Positions 10,061-21,484 of a stretch of DNA of 64,000 bases are shown piece after piece (position 1 is the first letter of the stretch; each line of letters starts with the position of its first letter). Both the position numbers and the translations under genes were made by a program. The stretch is taken from assembly GCF_023065955.2 (NCBI RefSeq), contig NW_026622874.1, positions 25,849,772-25,913,771 on the forward strand, written 5' to 3'. This DNA is from Ursus arctos (taxonomy: Eukaryota > Chordata > Mammalia > Carnivora > Ursidae). Under the pieces are notes generated by a model. It searched no databases. It saw only the letters and a program-made list of their open reading frames with translations, and was not told where the DNA came from.

Positions 10061-12927
10061 TTTTCGTGTCCTAATTCTTAAAGCACCCACGCCTTGAGTT
10101 TTGCCCAAAGCAGACCTTACATCCTTCAAGAACAATTGTTTCTTAGAGCAATAGTACAGACCCACTTAAAAAAAAATTAGTATTTTTAATTCCATTTCCT
10201 CCTTTTGAACTAGGGGCCCCACGTTTGCAGTTTGCACTGGGCCTCACAAATTAGTGAGCTAACCCTGAGGATATGTCAGACTCGCTAAGTTGTCCCTGGA
10301 GCCTTTGCATTTGGTCTGAGGTAAGAAGGAAACCCCTACTCCCCATTCCTTGTGGATGAGGTGGGATGAACAGCACACCTCCCACTGTCTCTGAGTCAAT
10401 CCCCCACCAGCCTCCTCCCCTTCACTCTTTTATAGGGGTAGAGATGTGTGATGGCTAGACCGGTGGTTTCTGCAAAGGTGGTCCAGGACTTTGTTTTGGA
10501 GGTGTGGGTACTTGGCCCTTATTTTTTAATCCTGTGCATTTGGAATGCTAGGACTGTGATTATAAGGGTCTGGGCAACAAGGGAGCTTTGGTTCTCCATA
10601 ACCGCAGGGGTGCCAGGAAGATAGAGACGGACTGGCAAGAAAAAGGAGGGGAAATCCCTTTGGTCCTGGCTGTCTTCCTTGCCGGCTGAGGGAACATATC
10701 ATTTCCTGATGGTGGAGGGTGGGTTCCCTGGGCACAGTACCCTCGTGCAAAATGGTTCTTTCCAGAGAACAACAGCAGCTGTGTTTTTAACCCCTGAGCA
10801 TTCTCAGACAGTTCATTGTGGAGGCTCCAACCAGCCCATTGGAAATGACATCCCAGGCAGGTCATGGGCTGGGATCCAGAGCCCTGCTGCAAGATTGCGA
10901 CACTGTTGGAGCTTGTGAATGGCGCAAGTGACACCCCCATCTGGATCAAACTTCTTACATGAAGCCTGACCTGCCTCAGAATTGTTCATAGTTTTCACCC
11001 AGGATACTCCCCTGTCCTGTGTGGCAAAGAGACCAGGAAGTCCACATGCTCAGCCTCCACAGGAAAATGGGCAGTGAGGGTCATGAGAATTTCCAGTAGT
11101 AGCAGGAAACCTGGCAAACAGGCTGGGTCGACATCAGGGCTCAATTAGGGCAGGGCCAGCGTGCAGCAAGTGTGACATTGGCTTTGATTATGGAAAATGG
11201 ACATTTCTCCATATGGTCTACTTATCTCCTGGCAAATCAATGTATGTGGCCCACAGGGCATTCACTTCCTTTCATAGAGCCAAGAGATGAGTTGAAGGGA
11301 CATTAAGTTTCTTCTATTCTGATTCCTCCAGGGTCGTAGGGACAGTGCATCTGACCCTCAGGCTAAACCAAGGCTGCTCTGCTGGCCTTAGTCACCAGGA
11401 TTTATGGTCAGTGTGGCTTGCAGGAGATGGTCTTCATGGCCTAAAGCACTTCTGGAGAAAACGATTTGCAAGTCCTGGGTCTCCAGCTTCTACTCGTCTC
11501 ACAGGCTTACTCAAAATACTGTTTCTTGCTTAGTTTCCTCTCCCTTTCCCCTGATTGACCATCCAAACTTTCAGAAGTTCAACTCTCCTTTCCAACCTCC
11601 ACAGCCCTCACTCCCAGCAGAATCCTTACCCCCCAAAAACTCCACTGTGCCCATCTTCATTGCTATCTCCTTCTGTCTTATGTCAGAGGCTGAGGTGTCC
11701 CCTCCTCTGGTCAAGGCCTCCGCCTATGCCCCTAATGCTTTCCCACTCACTAAGGAAACTTGCCCCCATTACCTTCTCTACTGATTCTTTCCCTTTAACC
11801 ACTCCCTCTGAGAGTGAAGCCAACTGACCCTTCCTTGACTCTATCCTCCTCCATCCTGTGTGTCCATCTCTCTCCTTCTGAACCAGTTCTGTTCCAAACA
11901 GGGCAAGGTGAGAGGCTCAGGGAGGCCAGGAATTGGGGTCTGGGTGCCCAGTTGAGAAGCTGCTGAAGTAGAGCCGTAGGATGGGGAGCACAAAGGGTAC
12001 TGAGGGCAGCCCTGCAGGTGATATAGAGTGGGAACCAAAGAGATGTCAAATGCCGTATCAATCCAAAACATACTGGGGAGAAAGGGGGGATAGATGGGAG
12101 TTAAAGGATCTATAGCTGGGGTTAAGAAGATAGAGGCAAAAGTTTCAGGAAACCGGATGGGAACCAGAGCAGGAAAATTTCTCAAAGTGTGGATACCTAG
12201 AGTCTAGCCTCCATTGACAGGATGCCTGTAGCCTTGCCCACAGGTGGGGAGGGAGCAATTAAGGATGCCAAGCCTGTCTGGACACTTTTCCTTCTGTGCC
12301 ATTCTCCTTCGAAGGATTGTCAGTAATCCCTGCTCTACTTCCCTAGTCCAGCTTCATTTCAAAATTCACTATGGTCTGAATTCTGTCTGCACCTTCCCAC
12401 CAAAACCTCTTTGGAAAAGATGACCGATGATCTTGACATTGGTCTCTTCCCTGAATACTTCCTCATGAGCTCCTCTCCCCTTCTTCCACTGCCTAGCGCC
12501 CAGGAGGGATATCTACCAGCTTTGGTTTAGGCTTTTCTAACCACACTCGCAATCATCAGGCATTTTTCCCTACTCTGGTGGATTTTAAGTCAACAATTTA
12601 GCTGTTAACTTCAAACTTAGAACTCTGGCTCCTTTCTCTGTCCCAGCCATCAGAGTCATCTCTGAAGTGTTTGTCTCTGAAGTCCCTGAATGGTTACTTG
12701 TGTCTACATGGCTGGGCGGGAGTGTCATGCGACCAACGTGAGGGCTGCAGGATTAGGGAAGAACAAGTAATGGCAGCTGGCTGACCACAGGCTGTCCGAT
12801 CAAGTTCGTTCTAAAAGAACAGGGATTTTAAACTTCTTTCGGAGGTGTTTCCATACTCCCAAACTACCCGTGTAGGATAACTAAGTGAAAACATCCTTGA
12901 GCATATGCTCGACTTTATCTCTTTCCT
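10061..12927. other. Repeat-poor noncoding DNA
   Basis: The largest stretch, about 2.9 kb, in which I could not name a repeat. A C+T-rich part at 11530-11900 gives long stop-poor frames (126 codons plus, 11404-11784; 129 codons minus, 10560-10949). These have no start context, splice signals or domains that argue for coding. A piece at 10215-10255 ('tttgcactgggcctcacaaatta') may be a fragment of an ancient repeat. Confidence 0.4.
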
Positions 12928-13124
12928 TTTTTTAAAGATTTTATTTATTTATTTGACAGAAAAGAGAGAGAGAGCACAAGCAGGGGGAGCAGCAGAGGGA
13001 GAGGGAGAAGCAGGCTCTCCACTGAGCAGGGAGCCTGATGCGGGGCTCGATCCCAGGACCCCAGGATCATGACTGGGACCGAAGGCAAACATTTAACCAA
13101 CTGAGCCACACAGGCGCACAAATG
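12928..13124 (-). mobile_element. Can-SINE
   Basis: The copy runs from TTTTTTAAAGATTTTATTTA through 'gcacaagcagggggagcagcagaggg' to the inverted head 'accaactgagccacacaggcgc'. TSDs are ttatctctttcct (12915-12927) and ttacctctttcct (13125-13137), with one mismatch. Confidence 0.92.
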
Positions 13125-13334
13125 TTACCTCTTTCCTAACTGTGAGCCCAAGAGTAGACTTGGGTGATAGAGCTGTCACTTTAGGCACTATCAGGAAGGG
13201 AACTCACACTTGTAAGGGGGCTCCTCTCTCCAACTGGCAAGTTCTTTTGATTCTGTTGGTTTTAATTCCTCTGAAAGGGCATCTCATCGGCACAGCTAAT
13301 CTTTTCGTGCCGAGCCTTCATTGGGAGGGAGTTC

Positions 13335-13412
13335 CTACCTTTGCCTGGGAAATCAGGAAAGGCCTCCCAAAGGCAGTGACATTTGAGAAAGCATCGAAGG
13401 ATGACAGGTGCT
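13335..13412 (-). repeat. L2 LINE fragment, antisense
   Basis: The segment 'gggaaatcaggaaaggcctcccaaaggcagtgacatttgagaaagcatcgaaggatgacagg' matches the antisense L2 phrase usually read as 'tcagggaaggcctctctgaggaggtgacatttgag'. It is short, so family assignment is moderate. Confidence 0.5.
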
Positions 13413-13556
13413 ATATGTAATGTGTGTGTGGCAATTTCAGAATTTTGCAGTCTTATTCTAAATCTAGGGCCTTTGTTCAACTATTGCTACTTTTTTCTTT
13501 TTCTAAATCATAACAGTCATTTTCATTGTTTAAAAATTCCACACCTGAAGAAACTG

Positions 13557-13648
13557 AGTCTCTCTCTCTCCTCTCTCTCTCCTCTCTTTCTCCCTCTCCC
13601 TCCCTTCCTCCGTCTTTCCCTCTCCCCCTCTGTCTCTCTTTCATTTCA
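13557..13648. repeat. (CT)n pyrimidine tract
   Basis: About 90 bp of nearly pure C and T with CTCTCTCT and CCTCT units and a few G interruptions. Polypurine-polypyrimidine DNA of this length can form triplex (H-DNA). No SINE is attached to it. Confidence 0.85.
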
Positions 13649-13684
13649 GTATGGACACTTCACAAACTCTAGAATAATATTCTG

Positions 13685-13930
13685 TCATTCATTCACTCAA
13701 TATTCAGTACCTAGGGATTTTACAGGATATAAAATGCATTTTACAGATATTTTTTTAAGCCTATAACCTCCCTATCCGGTGTTGTTACAAAATGCACTTA
13801 ATTTAGAAAGCTGAGGCTCTGTGAGGTTAAGTAACTTATTCAAAATCAAATTGCACATATAGTGGGAGAGGGGAGAGTTGAATCCAGGTTGAATCTCTGA
13901 AACCTATGTAATTTCCCCTACACCACCCTG
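13685..13930 (-). repeat. MIR SINE, antisense
   Basis: It reads 'cattcactcaatattcagtacc', 'aagctgaggctctgtgaggttaagtaacttattcaaaatcaaattgcac', 'gagttgaatccaggttgaatctctg'. This is the reverse complement of the MIR core and head, over nearly the full length. Confidence 0.7.
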
Positions 13931-15985
13931 GATGACTCAAAATAGTAGGTTAGAGTTGATGCAATGAACCATGTATCAAGAATTTGCCAGGAGGCAGCTC
14001 TACCTAACATCTACATAGTCTAGCTGAACGTTTTCCTAAACTGAGAGTTGAGATTATACAACCAAAATGATACTTTTCTAAAATAATTCTGTGAGTTTGA
14101 AAAAGTTCTCTAAGCGGATTAAAAAACGACTTTATTTTTAAAACAAGTTTATTTTTATTGAGTAATACCTGTAGAAAATTCTGTCTCTCTGGCACTTGTC
14201 CTTTTCCTCTGCCCTGAGAATTGTATCTGTAATATTTGTTAATATATAATAGTGCTGCCTTCTACGTTCATTCCCCATGAAGCTCCTTATGTTTGCTTTT
14301 GGTTAGCTCAGCCCATTTGATTGTAGGACTAAGAAATCAGTTCAATCCTTCTTAGTCACTTTATTTTTGCATCTCATTCCTCTTTCGGGTTGGAAAAGTA
14401 ACAGATGCTTATTGTATAAAAAGCAAATCATCCAGATGTCTTAGGAAGTAAAAAGCCCTGGCAACCCCACCCCTAAATGTAACAGCTATTAATAATGTGG
14501 TACACATTTTGGTCTTTTAAATTTCCTCTGTCCATATACTAACACATATTATATTTATACATATTTTTACATAAATGAGATCTGCCGTACGTACTGTTTG
14601 GCAATTTTTGTTTGTTTTTAACAAACAAACATCTCAGCTATCTTTGTCAGTATCTATAGATTGATCTCAGCTTTCAGATAGCTTCTGACAAAGGCAAACA
14701 TCCGTTTCACAGAAACAAAATGAATTTCCAATGTTTTGCCAATGCAGGCCTTAATCCAAACAAAGTCTATGTGAGATGGTGGGAATCGTGCTGTGTATTG
14801 AAAAAAAAAATTGAAGTAGGTTCACAGTTGCTCTTACTAAGCATTGTTACTGTAATACCTCAGCTTTAAAACAAAATTGGGCCATTGATTGCATCCACTT
14901 TTTGAATTAGCAGCCAGCAGACAAAAGGTGAAACAAGGAACCTTTTGGAAAATACCCTGTGGTCGAGTTGGCTTCAGGTGGCGGGTTGTAAAGCTCTGAG
15001 GCATTTTCAACAGCTTGCCATTAGCTAGAAACATACTTCTCAACACCTCAGCACTGATCTGTTAAAGCCTCTCATTTAGTGAGAAACACAAGACAGATGA
15101 TTCAGTGTGCTGGGCGATTCATTAACCCATCAAGGACTTTCTTCCCGAGCCTGGATAACACGCAGAAAGAGGAATGGAATCCTTCATGAAGAACCAAGGG
15201 CGGGTCTGGAGGGACGGGAACACACACACAAGGCATGTGATGGGCTCTCCTCCTCCATCTAGAGCAAGTCCTCTCTTGCACTTACGCAGATTTTCACCGA
15301 AGATTGATCCTGCCTGGGAGCAAGATGAGTTTTTCTCCCAGCTGTCTTGGGAAGGGGAAGTGACGCATGCAATAGACCCCACTCTCAGAAGGCCACGTGT
15401 CTCGTATCCCAGGGCATGGACTGCCTGTAAAGAACCAAAAAAGTAGGCCGACCCCCTCTGGCATTTTATGGGACATCAAAGAGAATATATATTCTCAGGT
15501 TGAGCCATAAAAATCAACGTTATTTCAGAGATTACCTGAAATGTAGCCTGCGGAGACCCGCGTCATGGGCCTTGGAAAACAGAATATACTGTGTTTTCTT
15601 CCCTGCTTTTCCAGATCCTTTGGGCTCATTTAGCTTTACGGGCAGCAAATGTTTTGTCATCATGTATTCTTACCACTTTTCAGAGCACTGTTTTCTTCCT
15701 TCTGTATTATTTTATTCCACAAGATTATTTCGATATCCAACAATGATAGTGCCATGTATTTAGAAGTAGATTCCTCCTTTCCCCTAAATTTTTAGTTTGC
15801 TGTCATTAAGACAAGATCTGACAAGTAGGTTGCTGGAAGATTTGTATACTCGCTCAGTGTAATGCTGTGAGTGAAAATATAAGTTTTGGGAAGGAGAAAA
15901 GAAGGATAACTGAAATTTCTTAAGTTATTTTTAGAGGTTTCTTAAATTGTCAGCAATACGATTCTCATTAATTATGTTTGTGTTA
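13931..15985. other. Mostly unique noncoding DNA
   Basis: About 2 kb. A possible ancient repeat lies at 14395-14640 (listed separately). Otherwise no family was recognised. Open frames of about 90 codons at 15122-15446 occur on both strands of the same DNA, which argues against either being coding. Confidence 0.4.
14395..14640. repeat. Ancient interspersed repeat, family unresolved
   Basis: The pattern 'ggaaaagtaacagatgcttattgtataaaaagcaaatcatccagatgtc', 'ccccacccctaaatgtaacagctatt', 'acatttttacataaatgagatctgcc', 'tactgtttggcaa' resembles a widespread mammalian repeat whose copies carry 'ccccacagagataaccactgttaacattttg' and 'catactgttttgcaacctg'. I cannot name the family with confidence. Confidence 0.4.
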
Positions 15986-16120
15986 ATAATTATTAGGGTG
16001 ACCAAATGTCTTCGTTTCCCCATGATAGTCCTGGTTAATTCCCATGGTCCTAGTATAATAATTAATAGCTCCAGCTCCTCTTTCAGAAGTGTTCTGTCTT
16101 GGACACTAGATTATATGGTC
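15986..16120. mobile_element. Short palindromic DNA-transposon fossil (gggtgacc family)
   Basis: The left end is 'tagggtgaccaaatgtcttcg' and the right end 'attatatggtcactctc', which pair as imperfect terminal inverted repeats. Internal phrases 'gatagtcctggttaattcccatggtcc' and 'agaagtgttctgtcttggac' match a repeat also seen in part at 46025-46086. It is too short to encode anything. A MITE-like element is the best reading. Confidence 0.6.
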
Positions 16121-16244
16121 ACTCTCTTAATCATGTAAGTATTCTGCCGTCACAGTGGTAGTAGGGCCATGTAACAACTGTTTACTGAACTGTATATTAA
16201 CTATGTATTAAATGATGACATTTTTTGTCAAAACTTTAAGTGTA

Positions 16245-16398
16245 GGGGGTGGGGGGATGGGCTAGCCCAGTGAAGGGTATTAAGGAGGGCACGTATTGCA
16301 TGGAGCACTGGGTATGATATGCAAACGTTGAATCATGGAACACTACATCAAAAACTAATGATGTACTGTATGGTGACTAACATAACATAATAAAAAAA
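16245..16398 (+). mobile_element. 5'-truncated carnivore L1, 3' end only
   Basis: A 154-bp L1 3' UTR end carries 'ggtggggggatgggctagcccagtg', 'gggcacgtattgcatggagcactgggt', 'aaaactaatgatgtactgtatggtgac' and terminates in 'ataacataataaaaaaaa'. This is the hallmark of carnivoran L1 3' ends. TSD: aactttaagtgta (16232-16244) and aatttaagtgta after the A-tail (16398-16409). It is dead on arrival through truncation. Confidence 0.92.
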
Positions 16399-16409
16399 AT
16401 TTAAGTGTA

Positions 16410-16654
16410 CATATCTTTCACCCTAGGAAGTTCCTTTCTATGAATCCATTCTATAGAAATTCTCATGCCATGAGCAGAAGATTTTTATATACATATATAC
16501 ACACATACATACACATAAGCACAGGACAATACTAATTGAAAGGTTTAAAAAGTCTCAATGTTTATCAATAGTCTAGTTAGATACAATGCAGTCCTATTAA
16601 CTATTATAAAAGAAGGTGGTAGATCTGTATGTGTTGATGATGTGGTGATATGTT
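16410..16654. other. AT-rich spacer with TATA/CATA tract
   Basis: Between the truncated L1 and the next SINE. It contains a short 'tatatacatatatacacacatacatacaca' tract at about 16486-16517. No repeat family was recognised. Confidence 0.5.
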
Positions 16655-16669
16655 CAAGGCATATTTTTA

Positions 16670-16862
16670 TATATTTATTTTTTAGAGAAAGAGCATGTGA
16701 GCAGGGGGAGGGGCAGAGGGAGAGGGAGAGAGAGAGATTCTCAAGCAGGCTCCACACCCAACACAGAGCCTGACGCAGGGCTCCATCTCACCGCCCTGAG
16801 ATCATGACCTGAGCTGAAATCAGGAGTTGGATGCTCAACCTACTGAGCCACCGGGGCACCCC
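16670..16862 (-). mobile_element. Can-SINE
   Basis: The copy runs from 'tatatttattttttagagaaagagcatg' through 'gagcagggggaggggcagaggg' to the inverted head 'acctactgagccaccggggcaccc'. TSDs are caaggcatattttta (16655-16669) and caagacatattttta (16863-16877). Its T-tract is short and interrupted. Confidence 0.92.
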
Positions 16863-16877
16863 CAAGACATATTTTTA

Positions 16878-18114
16878 AATAAAAAAGCGAGTTCTGGGAA
16901 TGTGCGCATGTGCACCCTGCCATGGCTGGCTCAGCGGAGCCTTCTTTCCTAACCTCCTCCAGCTCCCACCCCACAAATTATGACAAATCCACGTCAACCC
17001 AAACGCTAACTGCTAACTCTGCAAACGCAGCTTCTCTCCCAGCCTTTGCACCCAACCAGATGGCCCCATCCTGAGCCTCTCTAGCGTAGACATTCTGGAG
17101 ATGCCATTATCTATAATATAATCCTGTCGTCATAGTACAGATACTCCCAATGCTATTGACTGGGATTACTTCTGGTGAGAGACTGTTTTTCCTTTCTGTA
17201 CTTTTAACCCATAAGCATATATTGCTTATAATTTTAAAAATTGGTTTAAAAGGAAAACATATTCAGCCGGTTTGCCATAGAAGAGCACATGTTTTGGGTG
17301 TATCGAGAGCATCTGGGAGCCCTTCATTTAGGAAGGAAGAATAGGGAGATAGACCTCTGGCATTTTTCCTGTGAATATACTTTGGAGTGGATGTGGCATA
17401 TTCTGTAGTTATCTCCCAATTATCAGGTAATTGAGGAAATAAAGTTGAAATGTAGCTTTTCGTTTCCAACTTTTTCTCAATCATTTTAACTGAATCAGTT
17501 AAACAGAAACGTTAGTTGCTTCCTCTGAATCTCTTTGGGAATAGATTATAAAATAAAATATAAACCAACTACTTAAAAAAGATGGACTTCCACTTTCTCT
17601 TTTCTTTTTTTTTCTATTTTTATTTCTCTGGTTTATCTTCTAGGACAAGTGTGAATCCAAAAGGCTCACAGCAGAGAAAGGAAGAATTGAAGGAGCTTAA
17701 CTGTGTGAAATGAACAGATCGGATTGTACCCTTTCAATTTTCGAGGGTTACAGAATGTTTCCACTTAGTTTTAATTTTAGAGTTAAACAAGAAACAAAGG
17801 AAAAATACCCTGCTAGAAAAATCTGGGGTTGGAACTGTCTTTCATAGATGAACAAGTTCTAATCTCTTTCAGCTCTCCGGCCTCTCTTGGACCTCACTCA
17901 TCCACCTGGTTGACTAATTATCCTTGGAGTGAAGACTTTCCTCCGGGCTCCTCCCTGCCTCTCAGCCTCCCTCCCACCCTCCGACCCGCATTCCCACCTG
18001 GGCCTCTCTCCTGGCGGGAGGAGTAAGCGCTTCCTCTGTCTCTGTTCTCCAATACCCTCCTAGAGGGCTTCATTTATTTTATTTCTGTTTGTTTCATCAT
18101 TTGCACCAACTCTC
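16878..18114. other. Unique noncoding DNA
   Basis: No repeat or exon was recognised in about 1.2 kb. The part at 17870-18060 is C-rich and stop-poor (65 codons, plus) but not evidently coding. Confidence 0.4.
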
Positions 18115-18252
18115 ACGGCCACTCCCTAACTCGACTGTCGCTTCTTTCAGCGCGTGGACCGAGCCGTATTCATAATTGAATCATCAGTGCAGGGCCCGGT
18201 ACTCGGCACATAGTAGGTAGTAACAAACAGTTGTTTAATAAATGAAACCTGA
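18115..18252 (+). repeat. L2 LINE 3' end
   Basis: The terminal phrase 'gtgcagggcccggtactcggcacatagtaggtagtaacaaacagttgtttaataaatga' is the L2 3' end, usually '...gtgcctggcacatagtaggcgctcaataaatatttgttgaatga'. Confidence 0.7.
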
Positions 18253-19500
18253 ACACAAAAACAAAACAAAACAAGATCCCCACCTCTCCTCCACAGGAAG
18301 AAGCCACAGAAAACCCTTCAAACCCCTGAAAAGCCACCCCAGGGAAGGAATTCTCTCGGGCAGGGACAGCTTTGTTTTGCATCAGCCCACTGGCTAGAGT
18401 TCAGAAGCTTGTCTGCATTTCTCCCTCCAGTGGGTATCGGTTTGAAGCGCGTTTTGTAACTGCCGCACTTTGCAGTTTCCCTGACCTTTTTTTCTGGGAT
18501 ATCAGAGTTCAAGCCTTGGAACTAATGGGATGAGACAACATGCGTGCTGCATACACTCTCTTCTTCAGGGGCTTCGCTGTGCACAACACTCCAATGAGCT
18601 GGCCCAGGAGATGCATGACTCGTGTCATTTTCCCTGTAACCAGGGGAGACCTGGAGCACTTCAGACAAGGAGGAAATTAGTTTCTTGCACTCTAGCCCTG
18701 TAGTTCCAACTGCGGATGAGTCTGGGCACCATCTCGGCATCCATCAACATGACTGAATTAGTTCCTGCTCTCTGATGGTAATGGTGATGGCGCCTGGCTA
18801 CAGGAAACCTTCCTGCTTGGCTAAAAGAGGTTGTGACCTGCTTGCACATGGGTTTAATGGGAGCGTGAAAATCTGCATTTCACTGAAGCTTTAGTATCAC
18901 CAATTAGAGATGCAGTAACACTAACTGGACAACCTCTTTTAAAACCCAGTGACTATGAAGCCATTAGCTATGGAAATGTGAATTAGTTTAATATGTATTG
19001 ACTGTTACTAACATCTCACCGAGCTCTTCCTGGGAAGTAGGTCCTTGGTGGAGGGTGGGGAATGGGAGAATACAGCAGGTGCTAGAGAGAGAGAGAAGTG
19101 GTTTGGGAGCACAGACGTCAGTTACTAAAGACCACAGACCTGCACGGTAGAGAGGATTAGAGACGACCCAGAGGCTGTCCTGAGCACTTAGAGAATGGGG
19201 TGAGTGTTAGAGAAAGTTAAGAAAAGAATTCTGGAAGGGAGAATAAGACGGTCCCTAAACGTTGCTCCTCATTGTATTCGTGATCTCCTCATCTAGTAAA
19301 ATGAAGGATAGTAGGTTGATCTGAGGTGGAAACTGCAGGAAATACGAGTACTGATAAGTATGGGCAGGGTGGATGAAATTATGAAGGCCCAACGATTTCT
19401 AACATGACATCTTTTATTTTAACTTTCAGAAATAATATAGATGCAGGAAACTTGGAACACAGAAAAAAGCACAAAAGACCCAACAAACAAACCAATAAAA
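18253..19500. other. Unique noncoding DNA
   Basis: About 1.25 kb with no recognised family, exon or RNA gene. An (ACAAA)-like patch at 18255-18275 follows the L2 end. Confidence 0.4.
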
Positions 19501-19512
19501 ACAACTAATTCC

Positions 19513-19708
19513 TGAGCCCCCGGGTGGCTCAGTCGGTGAAGCATCCAACCCTTGATTTTGGCTCCGGTCAAGATCTCAGGGTCGTGGCACTGAGGTCTGT
19601 GTTGCGCCCCGTGCTCAACACACAGCCCGCTTAAGATTCTCTCTGTCCCTCCCCCATGCCTTCCCCTTCTCTCTCAAAATAAATAAAATAAAAATCTTTT
19701 TTAAAAAA
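19513..19708 (+). mobile_element. Can-SINE, sense
   Basis: The head 'tgagcccccgggtggctcagtcggtgaagcatcc' with A-box-like sequence and 'ggtcgtggcactgaggtc' (degenerate B-box region) is followed by a CT-rich body and the tail AAAATAAATAAAATAAAAATC. TSDs are acaactaattcc (19501-19512) and acaagtaattcc (19709-19720). Confidence 0.92.
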
Positions 19709-19721
19709 CAAGTAATTCCAT

Positions 19722-19835
19722 GCCCCAGAAATAACAACCGTACCATTTTTGGCTCGTAGGCTTCTGGTCTTTTGTTTCTGCACATAGTCCCACATGCATC
19801 TCTCTTTTGGAATGTAAACTATACCTTACTGCACA
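19722..19835. repeat. Ancient repeat fragment, family unresolved
   Basis: The sequence 'ccccagaaataacaaccgtaccatttttggctcgtaggcttctggtctttt' followed by 'actgcacatactgttcaac' resembles the element at 14395-14640. Assignment is tentative. Confidence 0.35.
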
Positions 19836-20570
19836 TACTGTTCAACAGTCTGGGCCTGGCATATCTTGAAACATGTTAGCGAGGTGGCTGTGAACAATTT
19901 TCCTTTCTCTTTCTGTTCTGGACGCCGCGTCCTTCCCAGCCACCTCCCTGTCCTGTTGCAGGGAGGGTGATCCCACCGAGACTGATTGCTGTAGACTGAC
20001 CCCCCTCAGCCAGGGGCCTGTTTGTTCACTGACAGGGTACAAGGGCTCAGCTTAAAAAGACGGCAAGTCTCTGCTGATTTGCACATTACTTTGCATATAT
20101 TTTCTTTCTAAGTAGAAGAGGCTTTTAAGTAAGCATGTAAGATAAAACAAAATGGATTGATTAATGTAATCTACAGCCTAACATTCAGGGCCTCCCGTTT
20201 GTGGAACTAAACCGTGTAATCACAGCCGGGGGTGAGAAAGCTGACTCCGCGCACACAGGAAAAAGCTGAGATCTGCCAAAGGAGACACGCATTCGTAGTG
20301 CGCACAAGGGTCCCTGCCCTACACCTTCTTCTCCTGTCTCCTTCGCTGTATACTCCTGACGCTGGCCAGTGGGGCAGACGCGCTAGCCTGACTATTTCTC
20401 TGTTGGGCCCTGCCTCTCCTGCCTCCTACCACTGCCTTCCTTTGGGTCTTATTTCTCATGTGGGCGACTGCAAAAGCATTATACCTTGTCTTCCTGCCCC
20501 TAATCTTGCCCCTTTCTATTCCATCCTTACCATGAGAACATGAATATACCAGGTAACGTGGCTACCTCTG
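19836..20570. other. Unique noncoding DNA
   Basis: No family was recognised. A 103-codon open frame (plus, 20232-20543) has no domain, and its start codon has no notable context. Confidence 0.4.
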
Positions 20571-21118
20571 TCTGTTCCTGTTACCTTATCAGTATGTAAC
20601 CAGCTATCCCAAAACAGGATGTTCTAGAACAACCACCATTTTATTATGCTCATGGATCCTGTGGGTCAGGAATTCAGGCAAACCATAGCAGGATTGGTTT
20701 TCCTCTGCCGGGTGATATCTAGAGAGGAATGACTTGTGTGGCTAAGACTGGAACAGCTGGAGTTGGAAGACGTACTCCTGAGATGCTTCTTACCTGCATG
20801 TCTGGGGCCTGAGCTGCAATGCGGAACAACGGGTTCAGCTGGGCCTCTTGTCCAGAGAGCCCGTGTGTGGCCTCCTCCATATCACAGCCTCGGGGGTATC
20901 AGATTCCTTTTATGGTGGCTCAGCGTTTCAAGGGCTAGTGTCTCCGGGACCGAGGTGGAGGCCTCATGGCCCTTCATGACCTAGCCTCAGAAGTCACAGA
21001 GCTGCCTTTCCACCGTATTCCATTGGTCCAAGCAGTCACGGCCTGCCCCTCGACTCAAGGGGAGGGAATCTAAATTCGACCTCTAGATGAGAGCAATGTC
21101 AAACATTTTGTAGCTATG
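20571..21118 (-). mobile_element. Ancient LTR, probably MaLR-like, antisense
   Basis: Antisense phrases are 'ttttattatgctcatggatcctgtgggtcaggaattcaggca', 'tgacctagcctcagaagtcacagagctgcctttccaccgtattccattggtccaagcagtcacggcctgcccc' and 'ctcaaggggagggaatctaaattcgacctctagatgagag'. This order matches an old mammalian LTR that in sense reads 'gactctgtgacttccgag...'. I assign it to the MaLR-like group with moderate confidence. Confidence 0.6.
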
Positions 21119-21137
21119 TTTCTAAATCACCTAAGTA

Positions 21138-21205
21138 TCATCTGCCTATCTATCTATCTATCATCTATCTATCTATCTATCATCTATCTATCTATCAATC
21201 TTCTA
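21138..21205. repeat. (TATC)n microsatellite
   Basis: About 14 tetranucleotide units in three blocks separated by CATC interruptions. The interruptions suggest an older locus. It may still vary in length between individuals. Confidence 0.95.
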
Positions 21206-21248
21206 GATTTGTATAAACATAAAAGATAATTTAAAAAGATACACACCA

Positions 21249-21468
21249 GGGCCGCCTGGGTGGCTCAGTTGGTTAAGTGCCCGACTCTTGATTTCGGCTC
21301 AGGTCATGATCTCAGGGTCGTGAGATTGAGCCCCACCACAAGCTCTGCGCTGAGTGCTGAGTCTGCTTCAGATTCTCTCTCTCCCCACCCCCACTTCCCT
21401 TGCCCAGGCTTGTCACATACTCTGGCACGCTCTCTCTATAAAATAAATAAATAAAATCTTAAAAAAAA
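21249..21468 (+). mobile_element. Can-SINE, sense, long A-tail
   Basis: The head 'gggccgcctgggtggctcagttggttaagtgcccgac', B-box region 'gtgagattgagccccacc', CT-rich body and the tail AAATAAATAAATAAAATC plus an A-run are all intact. The perfect 16-bp TSD aaaaagatacacacca lies at 21233-21248 and 21469-21484. It appears to be one of the younger insertions. Confidence 0.95.
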
Positions 21469-21484
21469 AAAAAGATACACACCA

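Noticed and set aside
10560..10949. 129-codon minus-strand open frame
   Set aside because: It is the longest open frame in the window but has no recognised domain, no splice context and an overlapping plus-strand frame in the same DNA. Consistent with chance.
11404..11784. 126-codon plus-strand frame in C/T-rich DNA
   Set aside because: Composition-driven. Proline/serine/leucine-rich output is typical of translated pyrimidine tracts.
13383..13766. 127-codon plus-strand frame rich in serine and leucine
   Set aside because: Its middle is the translated (CT)n tract at 13557-13648 and its end is an antisense MIR.
16245..16398. Processed pseudogene ending in an A-tail
   Set aside because: The sequence is the carnivoran L1 3' end, not a host mRNA.
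21138..21205. Regularly spaced repeats, considered as a CRISPR-like array
   Set aside because: It is a simple TATC microsatellite in a mammalian genome. There are no spacers, leader or cas genes.
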